DNA of 64,000 nt, taken from the NCBI RefSeq assembly GCF_025143985.1, contig NZ_CP083568.1:4539-68538 (forward strand), in the 5' to 3' direction. The position numbers and the translations under genes are program-made. Numbering within the stretch: the stretch's first letter is position 1; each line of letters starts with the position of its first letter. The notes beneath the pieces were generated by a model. The model made no database searches. It saw nothing but the letters and a program-made list of their open reading frames with translations, and was not told the DNA's origin. This DNA is from Sulfitobacter sp. W027. GTDB lineage: Bacteria; Pseudomonadota; Alphaproteobacteria; Rhodobacterales; Rhodobacteraceae. Below are positions 55,840 through 64,000 of the stretch, one piece after another.

Positions 55840-56408
55840 GTGTCCTGGCCTTCGAAGCTGAATGGTGTGTCGATATCCGCCAGCCGGGGCGCTTGAGCAT
55901 CCTTTGCCGAAAGCCGTGGCGCGTCTTCGCCCAATCCCCAGTCGATCCCGATATCAGGATCATCATAGCGCACGGCAGCATCGCAGTCAGGGGCATAGTA
56001 ATCGGTGCATTTGTAGATAATCTCAGTGTCGGGTGCACGGGTCACAAACCCATGCAGGAAACCCGCAGGGATCAGCAGTTGCTTACCGTTCTGCGCCGAA
56101 AGCTCGACGCCGACCCATTGAGCATATGTCGGGCTGCCGCGGCGGATGTCGACGGCCACGTCCAAAAGTGCCCCACGCCCGCACCGTACCAACTTGGCCT
56201 GTGCATGGGGGGGCTTTTGGAAATGCAGGCCCCGCACTGTGCCCGCCGCCTCACTGAGGGAATGGTTGTCCTGCACGAAGTCATAATGTAGACCAGCTTG
56301 CTCCATCCGCGCCTTATTCCAGCTTTCGGAAAAAAAGCCGCGGGCATCTCCATGGCGGGCCGGGGTCAAAACAACGACCCCCGGCAATGCTGTTTCTTCG
56401 ATCTTCAT
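55836..56408 (-). CDS. rmlC: dTDP-4-dehydrorhamnose 3,5-epimerase, second reading
   Basis: Identical protein to 5655..6227. Confidence 0.92.
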   Translation of the reverse strand: MKIEETALPGVVVLTPARHGDARGFFSESWNKARMEQAGLHYDFVQDNHSLSEAAGTVRGLHFQKPPHAQAKLVRCGRGALLDVAVDIRRGSPTYAQWVGVELSAQNGKQLLIPAGFLHGFVTRAPDTEIIYKCTDYYAPDCDAAVRYDDPDIGIDWGLGEDAPRLSAKDAQAPRLADIDTPFSFEGQDT

Positions 56409-56560
56409 CGGGAAATTCCTTGAACCTGAAAACCTGGACCTTCTTGCCAGATTGGGGTCAGAAAGCAACCCGAAGTGCCGGGAGCGGCCTGCGGTGTTTG
56501 ACTTGGCGGAAGAACTATGACCAGAGCCACACGGAGTTTCAGGCTGGAGATATACTTAGG

Positions 56561-57568
56561 ATGCAAACCACGCTGCCGCCCCTGTCACAGCGCCTTGTAG
56601 CAGTTGTCGTGACGTACAATCGGCTGGACCAGCTTCGTCTGACCGTGGCGCGTCTGTTGGCGGCGACCTCAGAAGGGCTAGATCGTATCATTGTGATCGA
56701 TAACGCCAGTACGGATGGGACGGCTGGCTGGCTGGCGGCCCAGAATGATCCGCATCTGGTGGTGCAGCGCTGTGCGGTGAATGGCGGCGGAGCAGGCGGG
56801 TTTGAGGCAGGGATGCGCTTTGCCGTAGATACCTTTAATCCTGAGTGGATCCTGGTCATGGACGACGATGCGCGCCCTGCGCCGGGGGCCGTAGCGGCCT
56901 TTTTGGATGCTGACCGCAGCAGTGCGATGGCGTGGTCGGCGGCAGTCTACCATCCTGACGGGCGGATTTGTGATATGAATCGCCCCACGCTTAATCCTTT
57001 CTGGCACCGCGGCATGGTCTGGCGCACGCTAAAGGGCGCACTACGGGGACGCGGACGGGCCGGGTTTCACCTAAATCCCGCCGATTACGAGGGCAGTGAT
57101 TTCAGGGCCGTCGACAGCGGATCCTTTGTCGGGCTGTTTGTTTCGCGCGCGGCGATCAAGACAGTGGGGTATCCAGATGGGTCGCTGTTCATCTACGGCG
57201 ATGATGTGCTCTATTCGCTGGCTATGAGACAAGCAGGGGGCACGATCCTGTTTGATCCCGCCATTCGGTTCGAACATGATTTTACCACCATTTCAGGCGC
57301 TGATCAGCGTTTCCGTCCTCTTTGGAAATCCTATTATCATTACCGTAATCTGCTGATGGTCTATCGCCTGGCTGCTGGTCCGTGGTTCTGGCTGGTGCTG
57401 CTGATGATGATGGTGAAATGGGCGCTCAAGGCCCGGTTCCACTCGGGAGAACGGGGACGCTACCTGATGCTGCTGGGCCGCGCGATCCGCGACGGGCTGC
57501 TGCGGCGCACTCAGATCCCTCACGCCCGCGTGTTGGCATGGGCCAATCCAGCGTCTTCGCGCCCCTAA
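56561..57568 (+). CDS. GT2 glycosyltransferase, second reading
   Basis: Identical protein to 6380..7387. Confidence 0.83.
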   Translation: MQTTLPPLSQRLVAVVVTYNRLDQLRLTVARLLAATSEGLDRIIVIDNASTDGTAGWLAAQNDPHLVVQRCAVNGGGAGGFEAGMRFAVDTFNPEWILVMDDDARPAPGAVAAFLDADRSSAMAWSAAVYHPDGRICDMNRPTLNPFWHRGMVWRTLKGALRGRGRAGFHLNPADYEGSDFRAVDSGSFVGLFVSRAAIKTVGYPDGSLFIYGDDVLYSLAMRQAGGTILFDPAIRFEHDFTTISGADQRFRPLWKSYYHYRNLLMVYRLAAGPWFWLVLLMMMVKWALKARFHSGERGRYLMLLGRAIRDGLLRRTQIPHARVLAWANPASSRP

Positions 57569-57574
57569 TTGCGG

Positions 57575-58387
57575 CTACCGGTTGAGAATGACACGGTGAT
57601 ACCTGCCCATCAAGACGACCCCTAGAAACCCACAGACTCCCGCAAACAGCAGCACATAACTGATGCTGACATAGGAGGCTTCATAGCTGCTGTAGAAACC
57701 GCGCCGCATCAATCCCGTGACATGCATGATCGGATTGTACCACAAGATATCCTGTAGCGCGCGTGGCATGCTTTCGTAAAGAAAAAGAACGCCTGAGATC
57801 AAGAACATGGGTCGCATGAGGATGCTCCAGATCTGCATCCAGATGTTGAAGAGCCCGAACAGGACACAATTCAGAAGACCCACGCCTAACCCCACCGCAG
57901 CGGCCAGGCAAATTGATTGAACAATTGCGCCAACGTCCAGGATGATACGGCTATCGATGGTCAGAACCAGTCCCGTCAGGATGATGATGATCACGAGGGT
58001 TTCGGTCAGAACGCCCAGGATAAACCGCGCCAGAACGGCATCCACCCAGGTCACGGCGGGATAGAAGAGCAGGGCGCGCGAAAAGTTGATGCATCGCCCC
58101 ACCGCAGAACCGAGGTTGTTGTACATCCCGAACGGCAGGAAGCCCGTTGCGAAAAACAACAGGAAACTGGTTCCCAATGGCGGTGTGCGCACCAGAAGAG
58201 AAAATCCGAAACCCAAGACAGCGATGCCGCCCAGCGGCTCCAACACGGCCCAAGCATAGCCCCCCGGGGAGCGCCCGTAGCGCGTGGCCATTTCGCGCAG
58301 GATCAAGGCCGAGACGGCTCTGAACGTCGCAAAGCTTCGATTTGCACCATGCGCGACGGGACTAACCTGGGCAGAGGGACGCGACAT
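57575..58387 (-). CDS. ABC-2 polysaccharide export permease, second reading
   Basis: Identical protein to 7394..8206. Confidence 0.88.
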   Translation of the reverse strand: MSRPSAQVSPVAHGANRSFATFRAVSALILREMATRYGRSPGGYAWAVLEPLGGIAVLGFGFSLLVRTPPLGTSFLLFFATGFLPFGMYNNLGSAVGRCINFSRALLFYPAVTWVDAVLARFILGVLTETLVIIIILTGLVLTIDSRIILDVGAIVQSICLAAAVGLGVGLLNCVLFGLFNIWMQIWSILMRPMFLISGVLFLYESMPRALQDILWYNPIMHVTGLMRRGFYSSYEASYVSISYVLLFAGVCGFLGVVLMGRYHRVILNR

Positions 58388-58469
58388 TACGGTTTGCTCC
58401 AGTGCTGGCAATACCGGGATCAGTATGTAAAAGATTCCTTAGAAGTTCAAACCATCTTCCGGAAGCAAA

Positions 58470-59684
58470 ATGAGTGAAATGACCCCGAAAGACAGCGCGT
58501 CTGCCGAACCTGCTCCGGCCCCCCGGAAGGTCGAGAAGGTGGAGCCCTATGTCCGCCCCGTACGTCGAACGGTAAAGGCGGCGCGTTTCCGGCGTCGTCA
58601 TTTTGGTTTGGTCCTTTCCTTTTTGGCCGTGGTTCTCATCCCGCTGTCGGTGGTGGGGTTCTACCTTTGGGTGATCGCAAAGGATCAATACATCTCGCTA
58701 ACCGGTTTCACGGTGCGTCAGGAAGAGGGGGGGAGCGCCTCGGCACTGCTGGGCGGCTTGGCCAGTCTGACAGGAGCATCGGCCTCCTCGGACGGGGACA
58801 TTCTCTACGAGTTTATACTGAGTCAGTCTCTCGTTCAGAAGATCGACGAAAATGTGGGCCTGCGTGAACATTACAGCAGATATTGGGACGACGATCCGTT
58901 CTTTGCCCTGAAGCCCGATGCCAGCATTGAGGATTTGGACAGCTACTGGCGTCGGATCGTAAGTGTTTCCTATGACCGTAGTTCGGGATTGATGGAAATG
59001 CGGATAGAGGCGTTCACGCCTGAAAAAGCTCGCGAGATTGCTGTCGAGATCCTGCGATTAAGCCAGAACATGATCAATGACCTTAACGAGCAGGCCCGCG
59101 AGGATGCGATGCGCTACGCGCGAATTGATCTTGAAGAGGCGGTCGGAAGGCTCAAAGTGGCCCGTGAGGCACTGACGGCGTTCCGATCCGGGAACCAGCT
59201 TGTCGATCCGGCTTCGGATATTCAGGGCCGTGCAGGTGTGATCAACAACCTGCAGCAGCAATTGGCCGAAGCCTTGATTGAGTTGGATCTTCTCAGCGGA
59301 ACCGATGGGGCTGATCCGCGTCAGCGTCAGGCGGAGCGGCTGATTACCGTGATCCGCGAGCGGATCGCCAACGAGCGCGAGCAGCTGTCCAGTGGGGCAG
59401 GGGCGGGGGATGATTACCCGGCCCTGATAGCGGAATACGAAGGTCTAATCGTGGACCGGGAGTTTGCCGAGGAGACATACCGTGCATCACTGGCTGCACT
59501 TGATGTAGCCCGGGCCAATGCCTCCCGGCAGAGCCGGTATCTGGCGACATACATCGCGCCAACACTGGCACAGACCAGTGAATATCCCCGTCGTGCCGTG
59601 ATTTTTGGTCTGGCCTCACTATTCCTGGTGATGGGGTGGGCAATCATGGCATTGGTGTATTATTCCATCCGCGACCGTAGCTGA
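58470..59684 (+). CDS. KpsE/Wzz-like export protein, second reading
   Basis: Identical protein to 8289..9503. Confidence 0.86.
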   Translation: MSEMTPKDSASAEPAPAPRKVEKVEPYVRPVRRTVKAARFRRRHFGLVLSFLAVVLIPLSVVGFYLWVIAKDQYISLTGFTVRQEEGGSASALLGGLASLTGASASSDGDILYEFILSQSLVQKIDENVGLREHYSRYWDDDPFFALKPDASIEDLDSYWRRIVSVSYDRSSGLMEMRIEAFTPEKAREIAVEILRLSQNMINDLNEQAREDAMRYARIDLEEAVGRLKVAREALTAFRSGNQLVDPASDIQGRAGVINNLQQQLAEALIELDLLSGTDGADPRQRQAERLITVIRERIANEREQLSSGAGAGDDYPALIAEYEGLIVDREFAEETYRASLAALDVARANASRQSRYLATYIAPTLAQTSEYPRRAVIFGLASLFLVMGWAIMALVYYSIRDRS

Positions 59685-59698
59685 CGGAAAGGGCTGCG

Positions 59699-60358
59699 AT
59701 GATCCGCTTTGAGAACCTGAGCAAGAGCTACTGGGTACAGGGCTTTCAGAAGGTTGTGATCGACCATCTCAACACCGAGTTGCCGACCGGTAAGTCGTTG
59801 GCGCTGCTGGGGCTAAACGGAGCCGGTAAATCGACCCTGATGCAGCTAATTGCTGGCACGTTGCGCCCCGATAGCGGACGGGTGGTGTCGGATGGGTCGA
59901 TCTCTTGGCCGGTGGGATTCGGCGGATCATTCCACCCGGATCTGACAGGCGCGCAGAACGTTCGGTTCATCGCGCGTATCTACGGAGTGGACACCGACGA
60001 ACTGGTCGCCTTTGTCGAGGATTTCGCGGAACTGGGCAAACACTTCGACATGCCGGTACGCAGCTATTCTTCGGGTATGAGGTCACGCCTGACGTTTGGG
60101 GCGTCTTTCGGTATCAAATTCGATACTTACCTCGTTGATGAGGTTACTGCAGTGGGCGACGCTGCGTTCCGCCGCAAGAGCAAGGCGCTGTTCAAGGAAC
60201 GCATGCAGACATCTAGTGCAATCCTTGTTTCGCATGAGATGGGGCAGGTGCGCGACTATTGTGATGCTGCCATCCTGCTGGCAGATGGTCATTTGACCTA
60301 TTTCGAAGATGTCGAAACAGCGATCAAGTTCCATCTCGATGCCATCGAGGATAGATAA
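59699..60358 (+). CDS. Polysaccharide exporter ATPase, second reading
   Basis: Identical protein to 9518..10177. Confidence 0.9.
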   Translation: MIRFENLSKSYWVQGFQKVVIDHLNTELPTGKSLALLGLNGAGKSTLMQLIAGTLRPDSGRVVSDGSISWPVGFGGSFHPDLTGAQNVRFIARIYGVDTDELVAFVEDFAELGKHFDMPVRSYSSGMRSRLTFGASFGIKFDTYLVDEVTAVGDAAFRRKSKALFKERMQTSSAILVSHEMGQVRDYCDAAILLADGHLTYFEDVETAIKFHLDAIEDR

Positions 60359-60457
60359 CCTAAGAGCTGCGCCGCTTGAAATTCGGGCCATCCTCCTCAA
60401 TAAGGCCTGATATCTTTTCCCTTAATGCACCGGTATGTGGGCAGGACGTAAAAAACG

Positions 60458-61174
60458 ATGAAACGCTTTGTGATCCTGGGGCTGCCGCGCAGCGGAACGA
60501 CCTATCTGATGAGTTTGTTGGACGCACATCGCAACGTGATCTGTGCGGGGGAACAGTACAATCCTTATGCGGTTATCGGCTCTAAGCATGACGACAGTCA
60601 CGCTGCCATACTGGGCCGCGACAAGGATCCGGTCGGCCATATGTACAGGTTCTTTGACGAGGCGGCCGCTAAAGGCGCGGCCAGCGGCGGTTTCAAGTTC
60701 ATGATCGGCCACAACCTGAATGTATTGCGCGCCCTTGCCACAGACCCCGAAGTGTCCATCATCTACGTCTGGCGCGAGAACCGGCTGGCGCAGGTGTCTT
60801 CCCTCATCAAGGCGTACCAAAGCAAGAAATGGGCGCAAAGCAAGGCCGATGAGCATGTGACGCGTAAGATCAAGGCGACCCCGCGCCAGATCAGCCACCG
60901 TTGGCATGAATATTCGACATTCGATCATCTGATCTCGATTTGGCTGGCAGGGGTGCCCAACCCCAAGGTCACCTATGAGTACCGCGAATTGTTCCAGCCC
61001 GGCTTCGAAGAGAAAATCTGTAATTTTCTGGAAGTACCGTACCGACCCGGCATGAAAAGCCCGTTGATCAAACAAAGCAGCAATTCCATCGCGGACCGTT
61101 TCGAGGACCCCAAGCCTATTCGCTACTATTTCAACCAGATCGGGCTGAAGCGCTGGCTGGAAGACGAGTTGTGA
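60458..61174 (+). CDS. Sulfotransferase-family protein, second reading
   Basis: Identical protein to 10277..10993. Confidence 0.73.
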   Translation: MKRFVILGLPRSGTTYLMSLLDAHRNVICAGEQYNPYAVIGSKHDDSHAAILGRDKDPVGHMYRFFDEAAAKGAASGGFKFMIGHNLNVLRALATDPEVSIIYVWRENRLAQVSSLIKAYQSKKWAQSKADEHVTRKIKATPRQISHRWHEYSTFDHLISIWLAGVPNPKVTYEYRELFQPGFEEKICNFLEVPYRPGMKSPLIKQSSNSIADRFEDPKPIRYYFNQIGLKRWLEDEL

Positions 61175-62675
61175 GCCGCCCTCTCCGGGTTCTCTACTAC
61201 AACTGGGTCGACTATCTGGATACGGAAAAGCGCGGCGGCGGTGTAACACTGTATCAGCGCAATTTGATGGAGGGGTTAGAAGGTCGCGATAATGTCGAGG
61301 CGGTTTTCCTCTCTGCCGGGCTTGGTCATGATCTGAGGGCGCGCGCCCCGCGGTGGGAACCTGTGCGTCATGGACCCGCTGAAAACGGCGACTGCCGGTA
61401 TGAGTTGATCAACTCTGGTGTGCTGGCCTCGGCGCATGCCAGCTTCGGCGATCCCGCACAGGTGTCGCATCCGCCCACCAGCGATGTATTTTTCGACTTC
61501 GTCGCGCGGACTGGCCCCTATGACGTAATCCACTTCAACAATCTTGAAGGGTTGCCCGTTGAGGTTCTGGCGGTCAAAGAACAGCATCCGGAGACCCGGA
61601 TTGTCTTGTCCTTGCACAATTACTACCCGATCTGCCCGCAGGTGAACCTCTGGGCACATGAGCGTGAAACCTGCGAAGACTTCCAAGGTGGCGCACGCTG
61701 CGTCACCTGCCTGCCGCATCAGCATGACGCGCGCCTGCTGCGCGGAGCTAATGCGGTGTCCTACCGGCTGCGCTGTGCGGGATTGCAGCCGGGTACATGG
61801 GCCTATGATTTGGCTTTCCGCGGCATTCTGGCCATAGGCCGACGCGGCTTGCAGGCGCTACGCTGGTTGCGGGCCGAGGGCAGGTGATGGCGGAAAACCG
61901 TTTGTTAGAGCCGCATGTGGCGGCAGATCGTGCCAAAGCTTTTGCGGCGCGTCGTGCAGCCATGATCGACCTGATCAATACCCATTGTGATCATGTGCTA
62001 TGTGTCTCGGATGCGGTGCGCATGTTGGCGCAGCGCTACGGCGTTGCCTCGGCACTGACCCGCACAAGCTATATCGGGACCCGTGCCGCCGAGTTCTACG
62101 ACGAGACGGCACCCGCCCAGGATAACCCCCAGAAACAGACCCTGACACTGGGGTATCTGGGCTACATGCGCCGCGACAAAGGGTTCTTTTTCCTGCTGGA
62201 TGCGCTGGAAGCATTGCCCCCGGATCTCGCTGCTCGGCTGCGCATCATGGTCGCCGCGCGCGCGGCGGACCCTGCCACTATGGCGCGGTTGCGTGCGTTG
62301 GGCGATCATCTGGCGGAGGTGATCTATCACGATGGTTATACCCACGCGGAGTTGGAAGCGATTTTGGCGCCGGTAGATATAGGAGTGGTGCCTGTGTTGT
62401 GGCACGACAACCTGCCGCAGGTCGCCATTGAGATGCACGCGCGCCGTATCCCCTTGTTGACGGCAGCAAGGGGCGGTGCGCCGGAACTGGGAAACTGCCC
62501 GGAGATGGTGTTTGCGCCAGGCGACGTTGCAGACTTTGCCCGACGGATACAGGCTCTTTTGGCCGGAGAGATCTCCATGCAGGCCTATTGGCACGGGGCG
62601 ATGCGTCCGGTGACCGTACCTGAGCATCTCGTGGAACTGCTGGAAATTTACGAGGAGCATGAGGCGGCACCCTGA
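61171..62675 (+). pseudogene. GT4 glycosyltransferase split by a one-base deletion (second reading)
   Basis: This is the same gene as 10990..12495, but a GGGG run reads GGG at 61,871..61,873. The first frame therefore stops at 61,887 after 238 residues, ending WLRAEGR. A second frame opens at GTG 61,884 and runs to 62,675 with the rest of the protein. A single-G loss in a homopolymer near the end of a contig is most simply a sequencing error, so this is probably not a real broken gene. Confidence 0.8.
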
Positions 62676-62764
62676 GCCGTGCTTGCGCCCTGTTGCCCCC
62701 CTTATCCCCTTTGGCCTGCGCAGGGCTCTATGATCGGCCCGGGGTTGCGGGGGAATGCGCAGCT

Positions 62765-64000
62765 TCAGCCGCGGAGCCTGCGCCTGACGAAAGGCACATC
62801 CGTCCATTTTTGCGATAGATCAGGATCGAAGATCACGCTGCGCCCCTCAGAGACGAGGGCGAGATATTTACGGTATTCCTCGGCGTTGTTGAAATGCTGG
62901 CCGCGCAGAACTTCGGCCTGTGCTTTGCGCCGAAAATCGGTGTTGTACTTGAAATGCGCAAACAGCAATTCGCGCGGGGCGATGCGCGCGTCGCCGACGA
63001 AATGCAACCCCGCCGAAAGGCGCATCCACGGCTGGTAACGCAGCAGCGCCAGTTTTTGCGCGACGAACATGCTGCGGTGCGAGCCTGCAATCAGCCGGTG
63101 GCGCAGCGCAGAGGTCCAGCAGCGCTGATCGGCAAAGGGGCCGCGGGCCAAGGTGTTGGCAAGGAACGGTACGCGGTCGGCGTAACCGGCTTGGTCGAAG
63201 GGCGTGCCTTGGGCAAAATCGGCATCCTCTAACGGGCCTTGAGGGTACATATCGAGCATGAAGACACGGATGGCCTCGGCAGTCTCGAAATCAGAGTGGT
63301 TGAGAAGTTGCGCCAATGTTTGGCTCTGTTTCTCCTGCCAGACCAGCAGTTCGTCGGCATCCGCCACCAAGGACCACTTGCCAACCCGGAAGGCTGCCAT
63401 CATGGCCTGCTGCCAGGCCACGCCGTATTGCGACAGGCGATAATCCGTATCCACCGAAAACAGCGCCACATCGGGTTGCTGTGCCAGATATTCCAGCGTG
63501 CCATCGTCCGAGCAATTGTCGGCGATCAGGAACGCTTCCACGCCCAGCTTGCGGTAATGGGCTAGGAAATGTGGCAGCATGAACATCTCGTTGCGCATGC
63601 AGGCCACCACTGCCACCCTTGCATCGCGCGCCCGGGTAACGCTGTCCTCCGAGCTGACGAGTTCCAGCGCGTTGCTCTGATAACCCAGTTCGGCCTCTTG
63701 GTAGCTCGGCCAGATCTTGCGCGGCCACAGGCCGGGCTTGTCGTAGCGCACCAATGCATCTGCTTGATCAAGATGAGTATCGAGATGCACCAGTTGCAAG
63801 GGGGCCGTCTGGCTGGGGTGAAAGCTGTTGTGCCACAGCGGGACGGGGAGGGCGTCTCCATAGGTCCGGCGGCGCATGGAGATGCGGTAGTCCTCTTCGG
63901 CGGGAGAGATGCCGCGCATGGCCAGAAGATCGCCCAGCATCTTGTCTTCCATGAACGAAACGCTAATCAATTGCTGCCCCTCGGGGCTTGCGGCTGCTTC
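62765..64000 (-). CDS. Giant glycosyltransferase, C-terminal part cut by the window end
   Basis: This corresponds to 12585..13820 and encodes about the last 410 residues, including the whole C-terminal GT2/GT92-like domain (VAVVACMRNE, DADELLVW). The frame continues off the window; the intact gene is at 12585..18587. Confidence 0.85.
   Translation of the reverse strand, partial: EAAASPEGQQLISVSFMEDKMLGDLLAMRGISPAEEDYRISMRRRTYGDALPVPLWHNSFHPSQTAPLQLVHLDTHLDQADALVRYDKPGLWPRKIWPSYQEAELGYQSNALELVSSEDSVTRARDARVAVVACMRNEMFMLPHFLAHYRKLGVEAFLIADNCSDDGTLEYLAQQPDVALFSVDTDYRLSQYGVAWQQAMMAAFRVGKWSLVADADELLVWQEKQSQTLAQLLNHSDFETAEAIRVFMLDMYPQGPLEDADFAQGTPFDQAGYADRVPFLANTLARGPFADQRCWTSALRHRLIAGSHRSMFVAQKLALLRYQPWMRLSAGLHFVGDARIAPRELLFAHFKYNTDFRRKAQAEVLRGQHFNNAEEYRKYLALVSEGRSVIFDPDLSQKWTDVPFVRRRLRG

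Larger units (their letters stand above)
50182..64000. repeat. Second reading of bases 1..13,820 (circular overlap)
   Basis: Everything from 50,182 to the end repeats the start of the window at offset +50,181, changing to +50,180 after a single missing G at about 61,871. Two gene-sized blocks identical over 13.8 kb, ending at the arbitrary window end, are expected when a circular molecule is written past its origin. Confidence 0.92.

Noticed and set aside
61884-62675. Separate short GT4 gene in the second reading
   Set aside because: It is the 3' part of the gene at 10,990..12,495 after a one-base homopolymer loss.
50182-64000. True 13.8-kb tandem duplication
   Set aside because: Both copies are the same except for one homopolymer base, and the second ends exactly where the window ends; a circular overlap explains this without a special event.

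Overview
The window reads as one circular plasmid of about 50,181 bp written past its own end. From base 50,182 onward the sequence repeats bases 1 to 13,820. The only difference I found is one missing G at about 61,871. The unique content is therefore 1..50,181, and 50,182..64,000 is best read as circular-contig overlap rather than a biological duplication. The replicon backbone and the genes point to an alphaproteobacterium of the Rhodobacterales (Roseobacter group). A RepA (RPA-type) initiator is divergent from parAB across a 22-bp iteron origin. The cargo is a dTDP-L-rhamnose operon plus surface-polysaccharide genes, the content known for roseobacter 'biofilm plasmids'.

Layout. 1..340 (with 50,051..50,181): origin with iterons. 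341..2,831: parA and parB, closed by a bidirectional terminator and a 24-bp palindrome that is a candidate parS. 2,895..6,227 (minus strand): rmlC-rmlB-rmlD-rmlA, each junction overlapping by ATGA; a second copy of the palindrome lies inside the rmlD coding sequence. 6,380..12,495: GT2 glycosyltransferase, ABC-2 polysaccharide exporter (permease, chain-length/export protein, ATPase), sulfotransferase-like protein and GT4. 12,585..18,587 (minus): a 2,000-residue protein carrying four glycosyltransferase-like segments and a galectin-like segment. 18,742..21,619: a second sulfotransferase-like gene, a scar with an IS30 fragment, an acyl-carrier-protein fragment and a polysaccharide pyruvyl transferase. 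21,980..30,384: a type I secretion ABC transporter and HlyD protein, a 687-residue RTX protein, a CAP-domain/RTX protein and a LuxR-type regulator. 31,305..47,123: second polysaccharide block with a GT4-RgpF fusion, sulfotransferase-like genes, an epimerase, glf, manC, a GT2-GT4 fusion, GT61 and WcbI-like genes. 47,236..48,834: second CAP/RTX protein. 49,031..50,050: repA.

How the genes work together. Rml enzymes, Glf, the epimerase and ManC supply dTDP-rhamnose, UDP-galactofuranose, UDP-galactose and GDP-mannose. The glycosyltransferases build a polymer, which sulfotransferases and a pyruvyl transferase probably make anionic. The ABC exporter moves it across the inner membrane. No outer-membrane polysaccharide channel, no TolC-like protein and no conjugation genes are visible, so these would have to come from elsewhere in the cell. 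The type I system probably secretes the RTX and CAP/RTX proteins, none of which has an obvious N-terminal signal peptide. Three related dyad motifs (TACCCYCAA-NN-GRGGG type) lie upstream of the RTX gene, the luxR gene and the GT4-RgpF gene, which suggests that one LuxR-type regulator controls the secreted protein, itself and polysaccharide synthesis together. I saw no tRNA, rRNA or CRISPR array.
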